DNA from: Candidatus Francisella endociliophora
GTDB taxonomy: Bacteria; Pseudomonadota; Gammaproteobacteria; Francisellales; Francisellaceae
NCBI RefSeq assembly: GCF_000764555.1
Contig: NZ_CP009574.1
Coordinates: 124,001-188,000 of the forward strand
Reading direction: 5' to 3'
DNA length: 64,000 nucleotides
Numbering within the stretch: the first letter of the stretch is position 1; every line of letters begins with the position of its first letter. The position numbers and the translations under genes are program-made. Shown here piece by piece: positions 46,201 to 57,021 of the stretch. The notes under the pieces were generated by a model, which saw only the letters and a list, made by a program, of their open reading frames with translations, was not told the DNA's origin and ran no database searches.

Positions 46201-46227
46201 AAATAGTATTTTATTGCCAAAAGCTAA

Positions 46228-46255
46228 TTACAATTAGGCTCTTTTAGGATAAAAT
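46228..46255 (+). promoter_or_regulatory. Probable guaA promoter
   Basis: TTACAA (46228-46233) and TAAAAT (46250-46255) with 16-bp spacing, about 34 bases before the guaA start. The fit is moderate. Confidence 0.45.
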
Positions 46256-46288
46256 ATCGTATTAATCATTTCTTCAAATTTTTACAAG

Positions 46289-47839
46289 ATGACAGATATA
46301 CATAATCATAAAATTTTGATTTTAGATTTTGGTTCACAATATACGCAGCTTATAGCTCGTAGAGTTAGAGAAGTTGGTGTTTTTTGTGAAATCTTCCCTC
46401 ATGATATAGATGCTGACTTTATCAAAAATTATCAAGCAAAAGGAATAATCCTTTCAGGTGGTCCCGAGTCTGTTTATGATTCTGATGCTAAAGCTCCTGA
46501 AATAGTCTTTGAATTAGGCGTACCTGTACTTGGTATTTGCTATGGTATGCAGACAATGGTTATGCAACATGGCGGAGAAGTCAAAGGTTCTGATCAGAGT
46601 GAGTTTGGTAAGGCTATTATAAATATTTCTCATTCTGCTAATAATATATTTGCTGATCTAGAGCATGAACAGCTAGTATGGATGAGTCATAGTGATAAAG
46701 TTACTAATACAGGTGAATATTTTGAAGTTATTGCAGCTTCTGTAAATGCTCCTGTTGCAGCAGTGCAACATAAGACTAAACCTTTCTTTGGAGTGCAGTT
46801 CCACCCAGAAACGACTCATACTGAAAATGGTAAACAGATTGTTGAGAACTTTGCATTAAAAATATGTAAATGTGATGCTCTTTGGAATATTGAAAATATT
46901 ATTGAAAATGATATTAAAGAGATTAAAGAACAAGTTGGTTCTGATAAAGTTATTTTAGGGTTATCAGGAGGAGTTGATTCATCTGTGGTGGCAGCAATAC
47001 TTCATGAAGCAATCGGAGATCAATTAACTTGTATATTTGTTGATACTGGATTACTTCGTTTAAATGAAGGCGATCAAGTGATGAAGGTTTTTGCAGAACA
47101 TATGGACATTAATGTAATTCGTGTTAATGCAAAAAATAGATTTTTAGATGCTTTGAAAGGTGAAAATGATCCTGAAGTTAAGCGTAAGATTATTGGTAAA
47201 CTTTTTGTTGAAATATTTGATGAAGAGGCTGCTAAAATTGAAAATGCTAAATGGCTAGCTCAAGGAACTATATATAGTGATGTAATTGAGTCTGCAGGCA
47301 ATGATAAATCAAAAGCTCACGTTATTAAGTCTCACCATAATGTTGGTGGTCTACCAAAAGAAATGAAACTGAAACTTCTTGAACCTTTAAGAGAGCTTTT
47401 TAAAGATGAAGTGCGTAGGTTAGGTGTAGGATTAGGTTTGCCTGCTCATATGCTGTATAGACATCCGTTCCCAGGGCCTGGTTTAGGGGTACGTATATTA
47501 GGTGAAATCAAAAAAGAATATGTTGAGACTCTTCAAAAAGCAGACGCGATTTTTACAGAAGAGCTTTATAAACATAATTTATACCATGATATCTCACAAG
47601 CTTTTGGTGTTTTCTTGCCAGTTAAGTCTGTAGGTGTTGTTGGTGATCAGCGTAGATATGAGTATGTAATCGCTTTAAGGGCAGTTGTTAGTATTGATTT
47701 TATGACAGCTACTTGGGCTGATTTACCACATGACTTTTTATCATTAGTATCTAACAGAATTGTTAATGAAGTAAAACAAGTCTCTCGTGTAGTATATGAT
47801 GTTACAGGCAAACCGCCAGGAACTATTGAGTGGGAATAA
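46289..47839 (+). CDS. guaA: GMP synthase (glutamine-hydrolysing)
   Basis: 516-residue two-part enzyme converting XMP to GMP. The N-terminal class I glutamine amidotransferase has the Cys in GICYGMQTM and the His-Glu pair in [11 protein letters not shown]. The C-terminal ATP pyrophosphatase has [15 protein letters not shown], then the dimerisation domain with [16 protein letters not shown] and the terminal KPPGTIEWE. Length is normal. It has its own promoter-like sequence and only a weak ribosome site. Confidence 0.97.
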   Translation: MTDIHNHKILILDFGSQYTQLIARRVREVGVFCEIFPHDIDADFIKNYQAKGIILSGGPESVYDSDAKAPEIVFELGVPVLGICYGMQTMVMQHGGEVKGSDQSEFGKAIINISHSANNIFADLEHEQLVWMSHSDKVTNTGEYFEVIAASVNAPVAAVQHKTKPFFGVQFHPETTHTENGKQIVENFALKICKCDALWNIENIIENDIKEIKEQVGSDKVILGLSGGVDSSVVAAILHEAIGDQLTCIFVDTGLLRLNEGDQVMKVFAEHMDINVIRVNAKNRFLDALKGENDPEVKRKIIGKLFVEIFDEEAAKIENAKWLAQGTIYSDVIESAGNDKSKAHVIKSHHNVGGLPKEMKLKLLEPLRELFKDEVRRLGVGLGLPAHMLYRHPFPGPGLGVRILGEIKKEYVETLQKADAIFTEELYKHNLYHDISQAFGVFLPVKSVGVVGDQRRYEYVIALRAVVSIDFMTATWADLPHDFLSLVSNRIVNEVKQVSRVVYDVTGKPPGTIEWE

Positions 47840-47841
47840 AT

Positions 47842-47868
47842 AACCTAGTAAAATAAGTTATAGGTTTT
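47842..47868 (+). terminator. Possible weak terminator after guaA
   Basis: AACCTA (47842-47847) can pair with TAGGTT (47861-47866) followed by a short T run. The loop is 13 bases and AT-rich, so strength is doubtful. Confidence 0.35.
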
Positions 47869-47956
47869 AAATGTGATTTTGAGCATTTAGATAAAATGTA
47901 ATAATTCAAAATTACTAGTTAGAGTTTTACTCTATAGATTAATAAGATTTTATGCT

Positions 47957-49801
47957 ATGGCAAATTATAATATTTTAGATGAAATAAATAATCCAGATGA
48001 TCTTAAATTACTTGATGAAGAGCAGCTTAAAGAACTATGCAATGAATTAAGAGGTTTTTTGGTAGATACTTTAGATGTAAGTGGCGGACACTTTGCAAGT
48101 AGTCTTGGAGCTACGGAGCTTACAGTTGCTTTACATTATATTTATAATGCACCACATGATAATATTGTTTGGGATGTTGGACACCAAACTTATATTCACA
48201 AAATTATCACTGGTAGAAAAGATAAACTTGTTACTATCAAAAAAGACGGTGGTATCTCTGGTTTTCCAAAGCGAGCAGAAAGTGAGTATGATACATTTGG
48301 GGTAGGTCATTCTAGTACTTCTATAAGTGCTGCTCTTGGTATGGCATCAGCTGATAGATTACAGAAAAAGTTTTCAAAAACAGTAGCTGTAATTGGTGAT
48401 GGTGCTATTACAGGTGGTATGGCTTTTGAAGCACTAAATCATGCCGGAGGTATGAAAGAAGATATTCTTGTCGTATTGAATGATAATGAAATGTCTATTT
48501 CAGATAATGTAGGTGGACTTTCTGCACATTTTAGTAAAATTATTTCGGGTGGCTTTTATAATGCTTTACGTGAAAAAGGTAAGGAAGTTTTAAAAAATAT
48601 CCCTCCGATGTTTGATTTAGTTAAGAAAGTAGAAACTCAAACAAAAGGAATGTTTGTTCCTGCTAATTTTTTTGAAGACTTAGGATTTTATTATGTTGGG
48701 CCTGTAGATGGTCATGATGTAAAAGAGTTAGTTAAGACTTTAAGAATTCTGAAAGATCATAAAGGGCCTAAGCTTCTACATATTATTACTAAAAAAGGCA
48801 AAGGATATACAAAGGCTGAATCTGATCCTATTAAATTTCATCATGTAGCACCTAGTTTTCATACAGGTGAAGAGGCAACAAAAGCATCTAAACCTACGTA
48901 TTCAAATATATTTGGTGATTGGATTTGCCAAAAAGCTGGTAAAGATAAAAAACTTGTTGGAATTACGCCAGCTATGAAAGAAGGCTCCGATCTAATAAGA
49001 TTTGCTGAAGAATATCCTGATAGGTACTTTGATGTGGCAATTGCAGAACAACATGCTGTGACATTTGCCGGAGGTTTGGCTTGTCAAGGACTTAAACCAG
49101 TAGTTGCGATATATTCAACATTTTTACAACGAGCTTATGATCAAGTCATACATGATGTGGCATTACAAAATTTAGATGTTCTGTATGCAATTGATAGAGC
49201 AGGGCTTGTTGGTGCAGATGGAGCTACTCATGATGGTAGTTTTGATTTATCATTTATGCGTTGTATTCCTAATCATGTGATTATGACTCCAAGTAATGAG
49301 AATGAAACTCATCACATGCTTGAGCTAGGATACGAATATAAAGGTCCTGCGATGGTTCGTTATCCTCGTGGAACTGGTACTGGTGTTAAGATTACCGATA
49401 GCTTAGATCTTGAATTAGGTAAAGCAAAAGCTATTAGAAAAGGATCTAAGATTGCAATTTTAAATTTTGGAACTTTACTTCCAATCGCAAAGCAAGTTGC
49501 TGATAAATATAATGCTACAGTTATTGATATGAGATTTGTAAAACCTCTTGATGAAAATATCATAAATGAGATTTGTAAGTCACATGATATTTTAGTAACT
49601 CTGGAGGAAAACTCTATAGCTGGTGGTGCTGGATCTGCCGTTAACGAATATCTAATAGCAAAAGATTTAACTAAAAAAATTACTGTTAAAAACTTTGGTC
49701 TTCAGGATGAATTTTTAAACCATGGTACAAAAGATTTATTATTAGATTATAGTAATATTTCTGTTGAAAAAATATCTAAAGAGATTGATAAACTAATATA
49801 G
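47957..49801 (+). CDS. dxs: 1-deoxy-D-xylulose-5-phosphate synthase
   Basis: 614-residue thiamine-diphosphate enzyme joining pyruvate and glyceraldehyde-3-phosphate, the first step of the MEP isoprenoid pathway. Blocks include [22 protein letters not shown], the TPP motif [18 protein letters not shown] with [13 protein letters not shown], and later [15 protein letters not shown]. Its product feeds IspB, encoded at 20819. Because it needs TPP, the thiamine riboswitch unit at 19441 is functionally linked. Confidence 0.96.
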   Translation: MANYNILDEINNPDDLKLLDEEQLKELCNELRGFLVDTLDVSGGHFASSLGATELTVALHYIYNAPHDNIVWDVGHQTYIHKIITGRKDKLVTIKKDGGISGFPKRAESEYDTFGVGHSSTSISAALGMASADRLQKKFSKTVAVIGDGAITGGMAFEALNHAGGMKEDILVVLNDNEMSISDNVGGLSAHFSKIISGGFYNALREKGKEVLKNIPPMFDLVKKVETQTKGMFVPANFFEDLGFYYVGPVDGHDVKELVKTLRILKDHKGPKLLHIITKKGKGYTKAESDPIKFHHVAPSFHTGEEATKASKPTYSNIFGDWICQKAGKDKKLVGITPAMKEGSDLIRFAEEYPDRYFDVAIAEQHAVTFAGGLACQGLKPVVAIYSTFLQRAYDQVIHDVALQNLDVLYAIDRAGLVGADGATHDGSFDLSFMRCIPNHVIMTPSNENETHHMLELGYEYKGPAMVRYPRGTGTGVKITDSLDLELGKAKAIRKGSKIAILNFGTLLPIAKQVADKYNATVIDMRFVKPLDENIINEICKSHDILVTLEENSIAGGAGSAVNEYLIAKDLTKKITVKNFGLQDEFLNHGTKDLLLDYSNISVEKISKEIDKLI

Positions 49802-50113
49802 TAAAGATAAGTGATAATAAAAAAATCATTCAGTTCTTAAAGAGACTGGTAACACAAATGATAAAGTTTGTAACTATTTTGAAGAATAGATATATTTGCT
49901 TTAGTTTCTGGTAAAGTTCTTTTTTTATATAAAAAGTTAAAATAATAACCTATTTATTCTTTACAAGAATATTCTTACTAATATCTTTCTAAGTCTATGA
50001 AGATAAACTTAATATAATAATATCAAATATCATATGAATGCTTTGTTGCATATTTAACGATATTAATGGTAATCTTAAATTATTAATTTTTATCTTAACG
50101 GGTATAAAGAAGA
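49802..50113. other. Intergenic region, 312 bases, no gene seen
   Basis: Very AT-rich. I see no open frame, RNA gene or strong terminator. It contains a short perfect palindrome AAGAATATTCTT (49965-49976) that could be a protein-binding site, and presumably holds the promoter of the following esterase. Confidence 0.5.
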
Positions 50114-50734
50114 ATGAAAAAGATAATAGTGGTTTTTTTTACTGTATTAGTTTTATATTTTGGGTATAACACACTATTTGGATCAAACATAAACAATTGG
50201 AATATAGTCAATAGCAAACCACAAGGTCAGACTATTGTAGCTTTTGGGGATAGCCTAACAGCAGGGTATGGTGTTGACAAAGCAGAAAACTATCCAGCTC
50301 TGCTTTCTAAAATGATTAATCAACCTGTCATAAATATGGGAATTTCGGGAGAAACTACAGCTCAAGCACTACAGAGAGTGAATTCTGTAATAGCTCAGGA
50401 TCCAAAAATAGTATTGATAACTCTTGGAGGAAATGATTTAAAGAAAAATACTCCTGCTAGTGAAGCTTTTTATAACTTAAAAGAAATTGTAGATAAACTA
50501 CAAGATCATGGGGCGCTAGTTGTAATAGGCGGAATTGACTTTCCTTACTATAGTAAAGATTATGCTGATGATTATATTAAATTTGCAAAAGATAATGGTT
50601 GCTTACTTGTGCCAAATATTTTAGATGGTTTATTTGGACATAGTGATTTAATGGTTGATAGGGTACATCCAAATGCTAAGGGATATACAATTGTGGCAAC
50701 TATGTTTAATAATGTCCTTAAAAATTATTTATAG
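50114..50734 (+). CDS. SGNH-family esterase/lysophospholipase (TesA-like)
   Basis: 206 residues with an N-terminal hydrophobic signal or anchor (IIVVFFTVLVLYFGY). The SGNH catalytic blocks follow: Ser in AFGDSLTAGYG, Gly in INMGISGETTAQ, Asn in LGGNDL, and Asp/His in VDRVHPNAKGY. TesA-type enzymes act on lysophospholipids, acyl thioesters or aryl esters in the periplasm; the substrate here is unknown. Converges with the CBS gene, overlapping by 6 bases. Confidence 0.87.
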   Translation: MKKIIVVFFTVLVLYFGYNTLFGSNINNWNIVNSKPQGQTIVAFGDSLTAGYGVDKAENYPALLSKMINQPVINMGISGETTAQALQRVNSVIAQDPKIVLITLGGNDLKKNTPASEAFYNLKEIVDKLQDHGALVVIGGIDFPYYSKDYADDYIKFAKDNGCLLVPNILDGLFGHSDLMVDRVHPNAKGYTIVATMFNNVLKNYL

Positions 50735-51313
50735 ATCTTTTTTTAAAGTGTTCATTCTATAATCAGAATGTGTTAAATCCAAACCTAATTTTTTTCTAAT
50801 AAAAGGTAAAGAGAAGTAGCCTCTAATATATTTTTCACCATTTTCATCTTTATCATGAACAACAATATGATGATATTCAGAGTTAATTAGAGTATTTAAA
50901 ATATGTCCAACTTTTGAACTTTCTATTATAGGATATGAAGCAACATTTACCATAGAAAGAGAAATTTTAGCATCATTAGCTGTTAAATCAGCAGGTTTTA
51001 CATCTAAGCTTCTAGCTCTTTCTTGTAAAGCTTGTCCCTCTATATAATGAAGAGAAATAGTTCCTATGACTTTATCATCAGCATTTGTTACTAAAATAAA
51101 ATCTTTATGATTATCTATTAGCTTAGTTTTAACATCTTTTATATTTGTGTCTCCTCTGACAACTAGGGCCTTATGCTTTTTGAAATCTCTGAATACACGT
51201 AATGCAGGACTATTTAAATATAGTAATTTATTTATTTCATCATTTAGATAGCCAATTTGTTTCATATCCGTAAAATGAGAAAGTTCTATTTTTTTAAAGT
51301 CTTTTAGATCCAC
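50729..51313 (-). CDS. CBS-domain protein
   Basis: 194 residues containing a CBS pair: one unit around HKALVVRGDTNIKDVKTKLI to FILVTNADDKVIGTISLHYI, the second around VASYPIIESSKVGHILNTLI to YHHIVVHDKDENGEKYIRGYF. No catalytic domain is attached. CBS pairs usually bind adenine nucleotides and regulate partners. Partner and ligand are unknown. An AGGAGA site lies upstream of the start at 51313. Confidence 0.78.
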   Translation of the reverse strand: MDLKDFKKIELSHFTDMKQIGYLNDEINKLLYLNSPALRVFRDFKKHKALVVRGDTNIKDVKTKLIDNHKDFILVTNADDKVIGTISLHYIEGQALQERARSLDVKPADLTANDAKISLSMVNVASYPIIESSKVGHILNTLINSEYHHIVVHDKDENGEKYIRGYFSLPFIRKKLGLDLTHSDYRMNTLKKDL

Positions 51314-51425
51314 TAGATTCTCCTATAAAATGTGGAATTGATATCTAAAGTTTAGACAAAATATTTGTCTTTTTCAAAGCTTATCAGCTATTATTTATAT
51401 CATTATATAGATTGATTGATAAAGC

Positions 51426-52151
51426 ATGAAAAACTATTTAGTTACAGGTGGATCAAAAGGTATAGGTCAAGCGGCTATTGACTTACTTTTACAGGATAAA
51501 AATAATAATGTTTTTAATATAGATATTACTGATAGTAATAACAAAAAAAATCTTACTTATATAAAAGCAGATTTAATTAATCAGTTAGAGATATCTGATG
51601 CTATATCTCAAATAAAAGATATTCAGTTTGATGGTATTTTCTTTAATGCTGGTATACTAGTTAAAGGATCTGTATTTGATATTAGCATAGAAGATATTAA
51701 AAAAGTTCTTGATATAAATGTTTGGTCCATTATTCATATTATTAAAGGACTAAAACATAGTATTAATAATGGTGCATCTATAGTTATTAATGGCTCTGAT
51801 CAATGTTTTGTCGCTAAACCAGATAGTTTTGCTTATACAATGAGTAAAGGAGCTATTGCTCAAATGACTAAATCATTAGCTATAGATTTGGCTAAATATC
51901 AAATTAGAGTGAATGCAGTTTGTCCAGGTACTGTAGATACTGATCTTTATAGAGATTTAATCCAAAAATATGCTGATAATGTTGGTATCTCTTTTGAGCA
52001 AGCACATAAACAAGAATGTCAAGAGTTTCCACTAAACACTATTGCTCAACCACAAGATATAGCTGATTTAGTGATGTTTTTATTAAGTGAAAAAAGTAGA
52101 TTCATGACTGGTAGTTTAGTTCCTATTGATGGAGGTTATACAGCTCGATAG
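51426..52151 (+). CDS. SDR family oxidoreductase
   Basis: Classical 241-residue short-chain dehydrogenase: cofactor motif VTGGSKGIGQAAID, catalytic YTMSKGAIAQMTKSLA with Tyr and Lys, RVNAVCPGTVDTDLY, and a C-terminal GSLVPIDGGYTAR. Substrate is not readable. It lies between the CBS gene (divergent) and ruvB, 51 bases before the latter. No clear ribosome site precedes the ATG. Confidence 0.86.
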   Translation: MKNYLVTGGSKGIGQAAIDLLLQDKNNNVFNIDITDSNNKKNLTYIKADLINQLEISDAISQIKDIQFDGIFFNAGILVKGSVFDISIEDIKKVLDINVWSIIHIIKGLKHSINNGASIVINGSDQCFVAKPDSFAYTMSKGAIAQMTKSLAIDLAKYQIRVNAVCPGTVDTDLYRDLIQKYADNVGISFEQAHKQECQEFPLNTIAQPQDIADLVMFLLSEKSRFMTGSLVPIDGGYTAR

Positions 52152-52202
52152 TCAAGGCTAATGATGCTATAATCAAGCTAACTTATTTTATGAAATATAA
52201 AT

Positions 52203-53243
52203 ATGATTGAAACAGATAGAATAATATCCGCAAATACAATCAAAACTAATGATGAAAATGCTATAGATAGGGCAATAAGACCTAAAACTCTTGCTGAATA
52301 CGAGGGGCAACCAGTAGTTCGTGAACAAATGGAGATATTTATTCAAGCAGCTAAATCTCGTGGCGATGCTCTTGATCATACTTTGATTTTTGGTCCTCCT
52401 GGTTTAGGTAAAACTACACTCTCAAATATTATAGCTAATGAAATGGGTGTTGAACTTAAACAAACTAGTGGTCCAGTTTTAGAAAAAGCAGGGGACTTAG
52501 CAGCACTTCTTACAAACCTTGAAGAAAATGATGTTCTATTTATAGATGAGATTCACCGCTTAAGTCCTGTTATTGAAGAGATTCTATATCCTGCTATGGA
52601 AGATTATCAACTTGATATTATGATAGGTGAGGGTCCAGCCGCTAGATCTATCAAAATAGATTTACCTCCATTTACATTAGTAGGAGCAACTACTCGAGCA
52701 GGACTTCTAACATCTCCATTACGTGATAGGTTTGGTATTATCCAGCGATTAGAATTTTATTCGATAGAAGATCTTTCTAAAATTGTATATCGTTCAGCTC
52801 AACTTCTTGATTTAGATATTACTGATGATGGTGCTACTGAGATTGCAAAACGCTCTCGTGGTACACCAAGGATAGCAAATAGACTTCTTCGTCGAGTTAG
52901 AGATTATGCTCAAGTAAAAGGTACTGGTGAGATTAACTATGAAATAGCAGATAAAGCTCTTACAATGTTAAAAGTTGATCCAGTAGGGTTTGATCATATG
53001 GATCATAAATATCTACTCACATTGATAGAAAAATTTGCTGGTGGCCCTGTCGGTCTTGATACGATAGCAGCAGCCTTAAGTGAAGAAAAAGGAACAATAG
53101 AAGACGTAATTGAGCCTTATCTAATCCAGCAAGGCTATATAATGCGTACAGCAAGAGGGCGAATAGCTACTTTATTAGCGTATAATCACTTTAAGTTAAA
53201 AATTCCTGATAATCTTAGTCAACAACAAAATGCACTTGTATAA
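52203..53243 (+). CDS. ruvB: Holliday junction branch migration helicase RuvB
   Basis: 346-residue AAA+ motor with Walker [17 protein letters not shown], Walker [15 protein letters not shown], sensor [18 protein letters not shown] and a C-terminal winged helix ([19 protein letters not shown]). It works with RuvA and RuvC in recombination repair; neither partner gene is adjacent. The Tn3-family element lies about 107 bases after its stop. Confidence 0.97.
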   Translation: MIETDRIISANTIKTNDENAIDRAIRPKTLAEYEGQPVVREQMEIFIQAAKSRGDALDHTLIFGPPGLGKTTLSNIIANEMGVELKQTSGPVLEKAGDLAALLTNLEENDVLFIDEIHRLSPVIEEILYPAMEDYQLDIMIGEGPAARSIKIDLPPFTLVGATTRAGLLTSPLRDRFGIIQRLEFYSIEDLSKIVYRSAQLLDLDITDDGATEIAKRSRGTPRIANRLLRRVRDYAQVKGTGEINYEIADKALTMLKVDPVGFDHMDHKYLLTLIEKFAGGPVGLDTIAAALSEEKGTIEDVIEPYLIQQGYIMRTARGRIATLLAYNHFKLKIPDNLSQQQNALV

Positions 53244-53350
53244 ATTGCCAAATAAATTATATTTCAACACCTTATGTTATACTTATTTAAAGTATCTGTA
53301 GATGAAAAGACAGTAATTAATATCGTAGACTTTTGATAAGTTGGACCTTA

Positions 53351-53379
53351 GGGAGCGAATGAACAGAAAGTTACGGTTT
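53351..53379 (+). repeat. Tn3 left terminal inverted repeat
   Basis: Begins GGGAGCGAATGAACAGAAAG and continues TTACGGTTT. It matches the right end in 26 of 29 positions when inverted (differences at positions 1, 11 and 20). It ends five bases before the stop of tnpR. Confidence 0.85.
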
Positions 53380-53383
53380 GGAA

Positions 53384-53938
53384 TTATTGTCGTAAATACT
53401 GGTACAAAGTTTCCCTACTTATACCAAACTCTTTAGCTAAATGCGTCTTTTTCTCTCCATTGCTCACACGCTCTTTCAATTCTAATATTTTATTTTTGTC
53501 TAAGGTAGGTTTTCTTCCTTTATAAATACCTTTATTTTTAGCAAGGGCTATACCCTCAAGTTGTCGTTCCTTAATCAAAGAGCGTTCAAACTCAGCAAAA
53601 GCTCCCATAACAGACAGTAATAAAATAGACATAGGATTATCTTCACTTGAAAATGTTAAACCCTCTTTAACAAATTTAACTACGACATTATTTGATGTTA
53701 ATTGAGTCACAATTTTACGTAAGTCTTCTAGATTTCTTGCTAGTCTATCCATACTATGGATATAAACAATATCATCATCTCTCGCATACTCTAAAAGATT
53801 CATTAGCTCAGGTCTATTGATATTTTTACCAGATACTTTATCTATAAATATCTTATTCAATTTTAAGCCATGTAATTGTCTCTCATGATTTTGAGCTAAA
53901 GTACTTACTCGGATATAACCAATTTTTTTACCAGTCAT
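53384..53938 (-). CDS. tnpR: Serine recombinase (Tn3 resolvase, TnpR)
   Basis: 184 residues of the resolvase/invertase family. The catalytic serine is Ser12 in IGYIRVSTLAQNHERQL. HSMDRLARNLEDL carries the conserved arginines, and VMGAFAEFERSLIKERQ is the dimer helix. A C-terminal helix-turn-helix (KTHLAKEFGISRETLYQYL) binds res. It resolves cointegrates formed by TnpA. It is divergent from tnpA across a 133-bp gap containing the res-like repeats and should repress both promoters, as in Tn3. Confidence 0.92.
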   Translation of the reverse strand: MTGKKIGYIRVSTLAQNHERQLHGLKLNKIFIDKVSGKNINRPELMNLLEYARDDDIVYIHSMDRLARNLEDLRKIVTQLTSNNVVVKFVKEGLTFSSEDNPMSILLLSVMGAFAEFERSLIKERQLEGIALAKNKGIYKGRKPTLDKNKILELKERVSNGEKKTHLAKEFGISRETLYQYLRQ

Positions 53939-53939
53939 T

Positions 53940-54071
53940 TTAGATTCGCATAAAATAGTGTCAGATTAGATTCTATAAGTTTGAATGGTTTTTGTCAATA
54001 AAGTAAAATACATACCTATAACTGACACATATTATATACTGACCTGACAGTCAGATTAGACTATACTCTAA
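53940..54071. promoter_or_regulatory. Putative res site between tnpR and tnpA
   Basis: Contains a direct repeat GTCAGATTAGA (53960-53970 and 54050-54060) and an inverted GTGTCAG/CTGACAC pair (53958-53964 with 54022-54028). Divergent Tn3-type elements place resolvase sites and both promoters here. The exact subsites are not resolved. Confidence 0.6.
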
Positions 54072-56948
54072 ATGGACAAAATTATGGAAAAGAAATTATC
54101 TCAAGAACTTATTATTAAAAATTGGACATTATCAGAAGATGATAAAAACGAAGTTAAAAGCGTAAAAGCTGAATTCAGATTATATTTATCCATACAACTA
54201 TGCTCTTTACGAAACAATGGTAAATTTATTCAATATTGTAATGATATTCCTGCTGATATCATTAACTACTTAAGTAAGCAGTTAAAATTGCCACCTACTT
54301 TGATAGTTAATGAGCCATCTCGTAAAGCAACTATTACAGAACATCGCCAAAAATTATTATCATATTTAGAATTTGAAAAATATGAAGGCTTAATTATTTT
54401 AGGCTTTGAAGCATGGATAGAGTCAGAGGCTAGACAAGGTATGTTGCCAAATGAGTTAAATAATGAAGCTCAAGCATTTCTACTTAAAAATAAAATAGTC
54501 ATTCCAGGTAAATCAGTATTAGACAGAACTATAACAAGTATTTGTAATAAAGTTCATAGTGAAATATTTGAAAAGATTTATAATAGCTTGCCTATTGATC
54601 TTAAAGAACAGATAGATGAAGCATTAGATTCATCCAATGACTCTAAATCATATTTTAGTCAGCTAAAACAATATCCCCCATATTCAACTGCTTCTTCTAT
54701 AAACACATATTTGCAATTATATGAAAAGCTAAGTTCTTTTAATCTTGAAAGAATTAATAGCAATTTTATAAATTCAAAATTCTTAGCCTATATTTTTAAG
54801 CTAACTAAAAACTATAATTCTAGAGATATCAAAAGGTTTAATGGACATAAACGATATGCATTAATGATTTGTTTTCTTATTGAAAGTAAAAAGTATTTGC
54901 TAGATAACTTAATCAAAATGCATGATCAATTTATACAGGAAATGTTACGCAGCTGTAAAAATGCTTATGAAAAAAAGTTCAAACAGAATCGTAGATCTCA
55001 TGGAAAAGATGTAGATTATATGATTGAATTTAGTGAACTTATTTTAAATGCTAAAAAGGATGACAATATTAGTATTGAGTCATTATTTGATCAAATACAA
55101 GACTCAAAATTACTTGAACATAAAAATAATCTAAAAGCTTACAAACTATTAGATGAGAAAGGGTTAAGTGACACAATTTTACGTAGATATCCAAATTTCA
55201 GAAAATACTTTGCCAATTTTATTAATTTACCTTTTAAAGTTGAGAGTGGCAGTGAGTACTTACTCGAATGCATAAATATAATAAGAGATTTAGATGCTAG
55301 TAAAATAAAAACACTTCCTTCAAATGCACCACATGATTTTGCTACTAAAGATTTATCCTCTAGGTTAAAAGATAATAATAAGGTTAATAGAAATGCTTGG
55401 GAACTTAGTGTAGCTATAGAAATGCGTGAAAAATTACGATCTGGAGATCTCTATCTTGCTGAAAGTAGACAGCATATACCATTTTGGAATATGATGATTG
55501 ATGATCTAACATGGGAGAATGTAAGACAGCAAGCGCCTAATGAGCTAGGCTTATCATCACAATATATTATAAAATCTGAGTTAGTAAATGGTTTTAACAA
55601 TGAACTTGCAGAGTATGTGAAAGCCTGGAATAAAGATGATTTTGCAACTATTATTAATGGCCAGCTAAAGCTTAAAAGAAAAGATAAACTAATCGTCTCT
55701 GACGAGGTTGAAAAAATACAAAAGTTAATAGAGTCAGGACTATCTCCAATACGTATAGAGCAATTACTTATAGATATAGATAAAGTCACAGGTTTTAGTA
55801 AGTACTTTACACCTATTCAAGGACACAAATCTAGACCAAATAATTTTTATAAAACTTTAATAGCAGCCATTATATCTCAAGCTACAAATTTAGGTATCCA
55901 AGCAACTAGTGCAAGTGTTCCTGGAATAACTGTTGATATGCTTAGACATGTTATTGGAACTTATATAAATGAGGAAAATATTAATCAAGCAAGTGCTGAA
56001 ATAGTAAAGCATCATCATAATCATCCTTTAAGCTCTATACAAGGTGATGGAAAAATCTCATCTTCAGATTTACAGAGGTTTAAAATAAGAGCAAGCTCTT
56101 TAATGGCTTCTCACTATCCAAGATACTATGGCTATTATGAGAAAGCTATAGGAATATATACACATGTCTCTGATCAACTTTCTGTTTATCATACTAAAGC
56201 TATATCTTGTGGACCTCGTGAAGCACTATATGTTTTAGATGGATTATTAGAAAATAATACTGTCCTAGGTATTAAAGCTCACACTACTGATACTCATGGA
56301 TATACAGAAATAGTCTTTGCGATGTTTTATATATTAGATTTTTTCTTTATGCCTAGAATTAAGGATTTAAAAGATCAGCAGTTGTATAAAGTTGATAGAA
56401 ATTATTCATATGGGGCTTTTGAGTCATTACTTACAAAGATAGTTGACTTAGATATAATCCAAGAACAATGGGATAATATATTAAGAATAGCGATATCGCT
56501 GAAAAGAAAAACTGTTCAAGCAAACATTGTTGTTCAACGTTTAACCAGTAGTGGCCCAGCTGATAGATTAACACGAGCTTTTATAAATCTTGGTAGGATT
56601 GTAAAAACCAAATATATACTTCAATATCTAACCGATAAAGATCTAAGACAAACGGTTCAAACTCAGCTTAATAAAGGAGAATATAGACATAAGCTCCCTC
56701 GCTGGATATTCTTTGCTAATCAAGGAGAATTTACTACTGGTGATTATGAAGAGATAATGAATAAAGCTAGTAGTCTAAGCTTGGTTTCAAATGCCATATT
56801 GATGTGGAACACTATAAAAATAGACGAAATAATAAAATCATTAGAAAAACAGAATATAAAGGTTAGTAAAGAAACTCTATCTCATATATCACTGCTACCA
56901 TTCAAGCATGTATTGCCAAATGGTACATATTTCATTGAAACAGAGTAG
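54072..56948 (+). CDS. tnpA: Tn3-family transposase (TnpA)
   Basis: 958-residue transposase with no frameshift, so probably active. The N-terminal DNA-binding region is DUF4158-like. The catalytic triad can be placed at Asp666 (SSDLQRF), Asp740 (TTDTHGYTE) and Glu870 (NKGEYRHKLPRW). The second-to-third spacing of 130 matches Tn3. It is slightly shorter than Tn3 TnpA (about 1000). It mediates replicative transposition into cointegrates. An alternative ATG lies four codons downstream (54084). Confidence 0.93.
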   Translation: MDKIMEKKLSQELIIKNWTLSEDDKNEVKSVKAEFRLYLSIQLCSLRNNGKFIQYCNDIPADIINYLSKQLKLPPTLIVNEPSRKATITEHRQKLLSYLEFEKYEGLIILGFEAWIESEARQGMLPNELNNEAQAFLLKNKIVIPGKSVLDRTITSICNKVHSEIFEKIYNSLPIDLKEQIDEALDSSNDSKSYFSQLKQYPPYSTASSINTYLQLYEKLSSFNLERINSNFINSKFLAYIFKLTKNYNSRDIKRFNGHKRYALMICFLIESKKYLLDNLIKMHDQFIQEMLRSCKNAYEKKFKQNRRSHGKDVDYMIEFSELILNAKKDDNISIESLFDQIQDSKLLEHKNNLKAYKLLDEKGLSDTILRRYPNFRKYFANFINLPFKVESGSEYLLECINIIRDLDASKIKTLPSNAPHDFATKDLSSRLKDNNKVNRNAWELSVAIEMREKLRSGDLYLAESRQHIPFWNMMIDDLTWENVRQQAPNELGLSSQYIIKSELVNGFNNELAEYVKAWNKDDFATIINGQLKLKRKDKLIVSDEVEKIQKLIESGLSPIRIEQLLIDIDKVTGFSKYFTPIQGHKSRPNNFYKTLIAAIISQATNLGIQATSASVPGITVDMLRHVIGTYINEENINQASAEIVKHHHNHPLSSIQGDGKISSSDLQRFKIRASSLMASHYPRYYGYYEKAIGIYTHVSDQLSVYHTKAISCGPREALYVLDGLLENNTVLGIKAHTTDTHGYTEIVFAMFYILDFFFMPRIKDLKDQQLYKVDRNYSYGAFESLLTKIVDLDIIQEQWDNILRIAISLKRKTVQANIVVQRLTSSGPADRLTRAFINLGRIVKTKYILQYLTDKDLRQTVQTQLNKGEYRHKLPRWIFFANQGEFTTGDYEEIMNKASSLSLVSNAILMWNTIKIDEIIKSLEKQNIKVSKETLSHISLLPFKHVLPNGTYFIETE

Positions 56949-56974
56949 CATATCCTGTGTTTGTGGAATTTCTT

Positions 56975-56992
56975 ACAGAAAGTTACGGTTTG
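56975..56992 (+). repeat. Internal third copy of the transposon end sequence
   Basis: An 18-base run, ACAGAAAGTTACGGTTTG, is identical to positions 53363-53380 in and just past the left end and lies in the same orientation. It is therefore inverted relative to the right end 30 bases away and can form a 17-bp hairpin with it. The outermost GGGAGCGAATG part is absent. It may be an old partial end or a transposase-binding accessory site. Confidence 0.7.
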
Positions 56993-57021
56993 AATAGTAG
57001 AAATATCTAAAAATTCGTTTG

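Noticed and set aside
55451-55789. 112-codon minus-strand frame inside tnpA
   Set aside because: Fully inside the transposase catalytic gene and Ser/Ile-rich, typical of a shadow frame.
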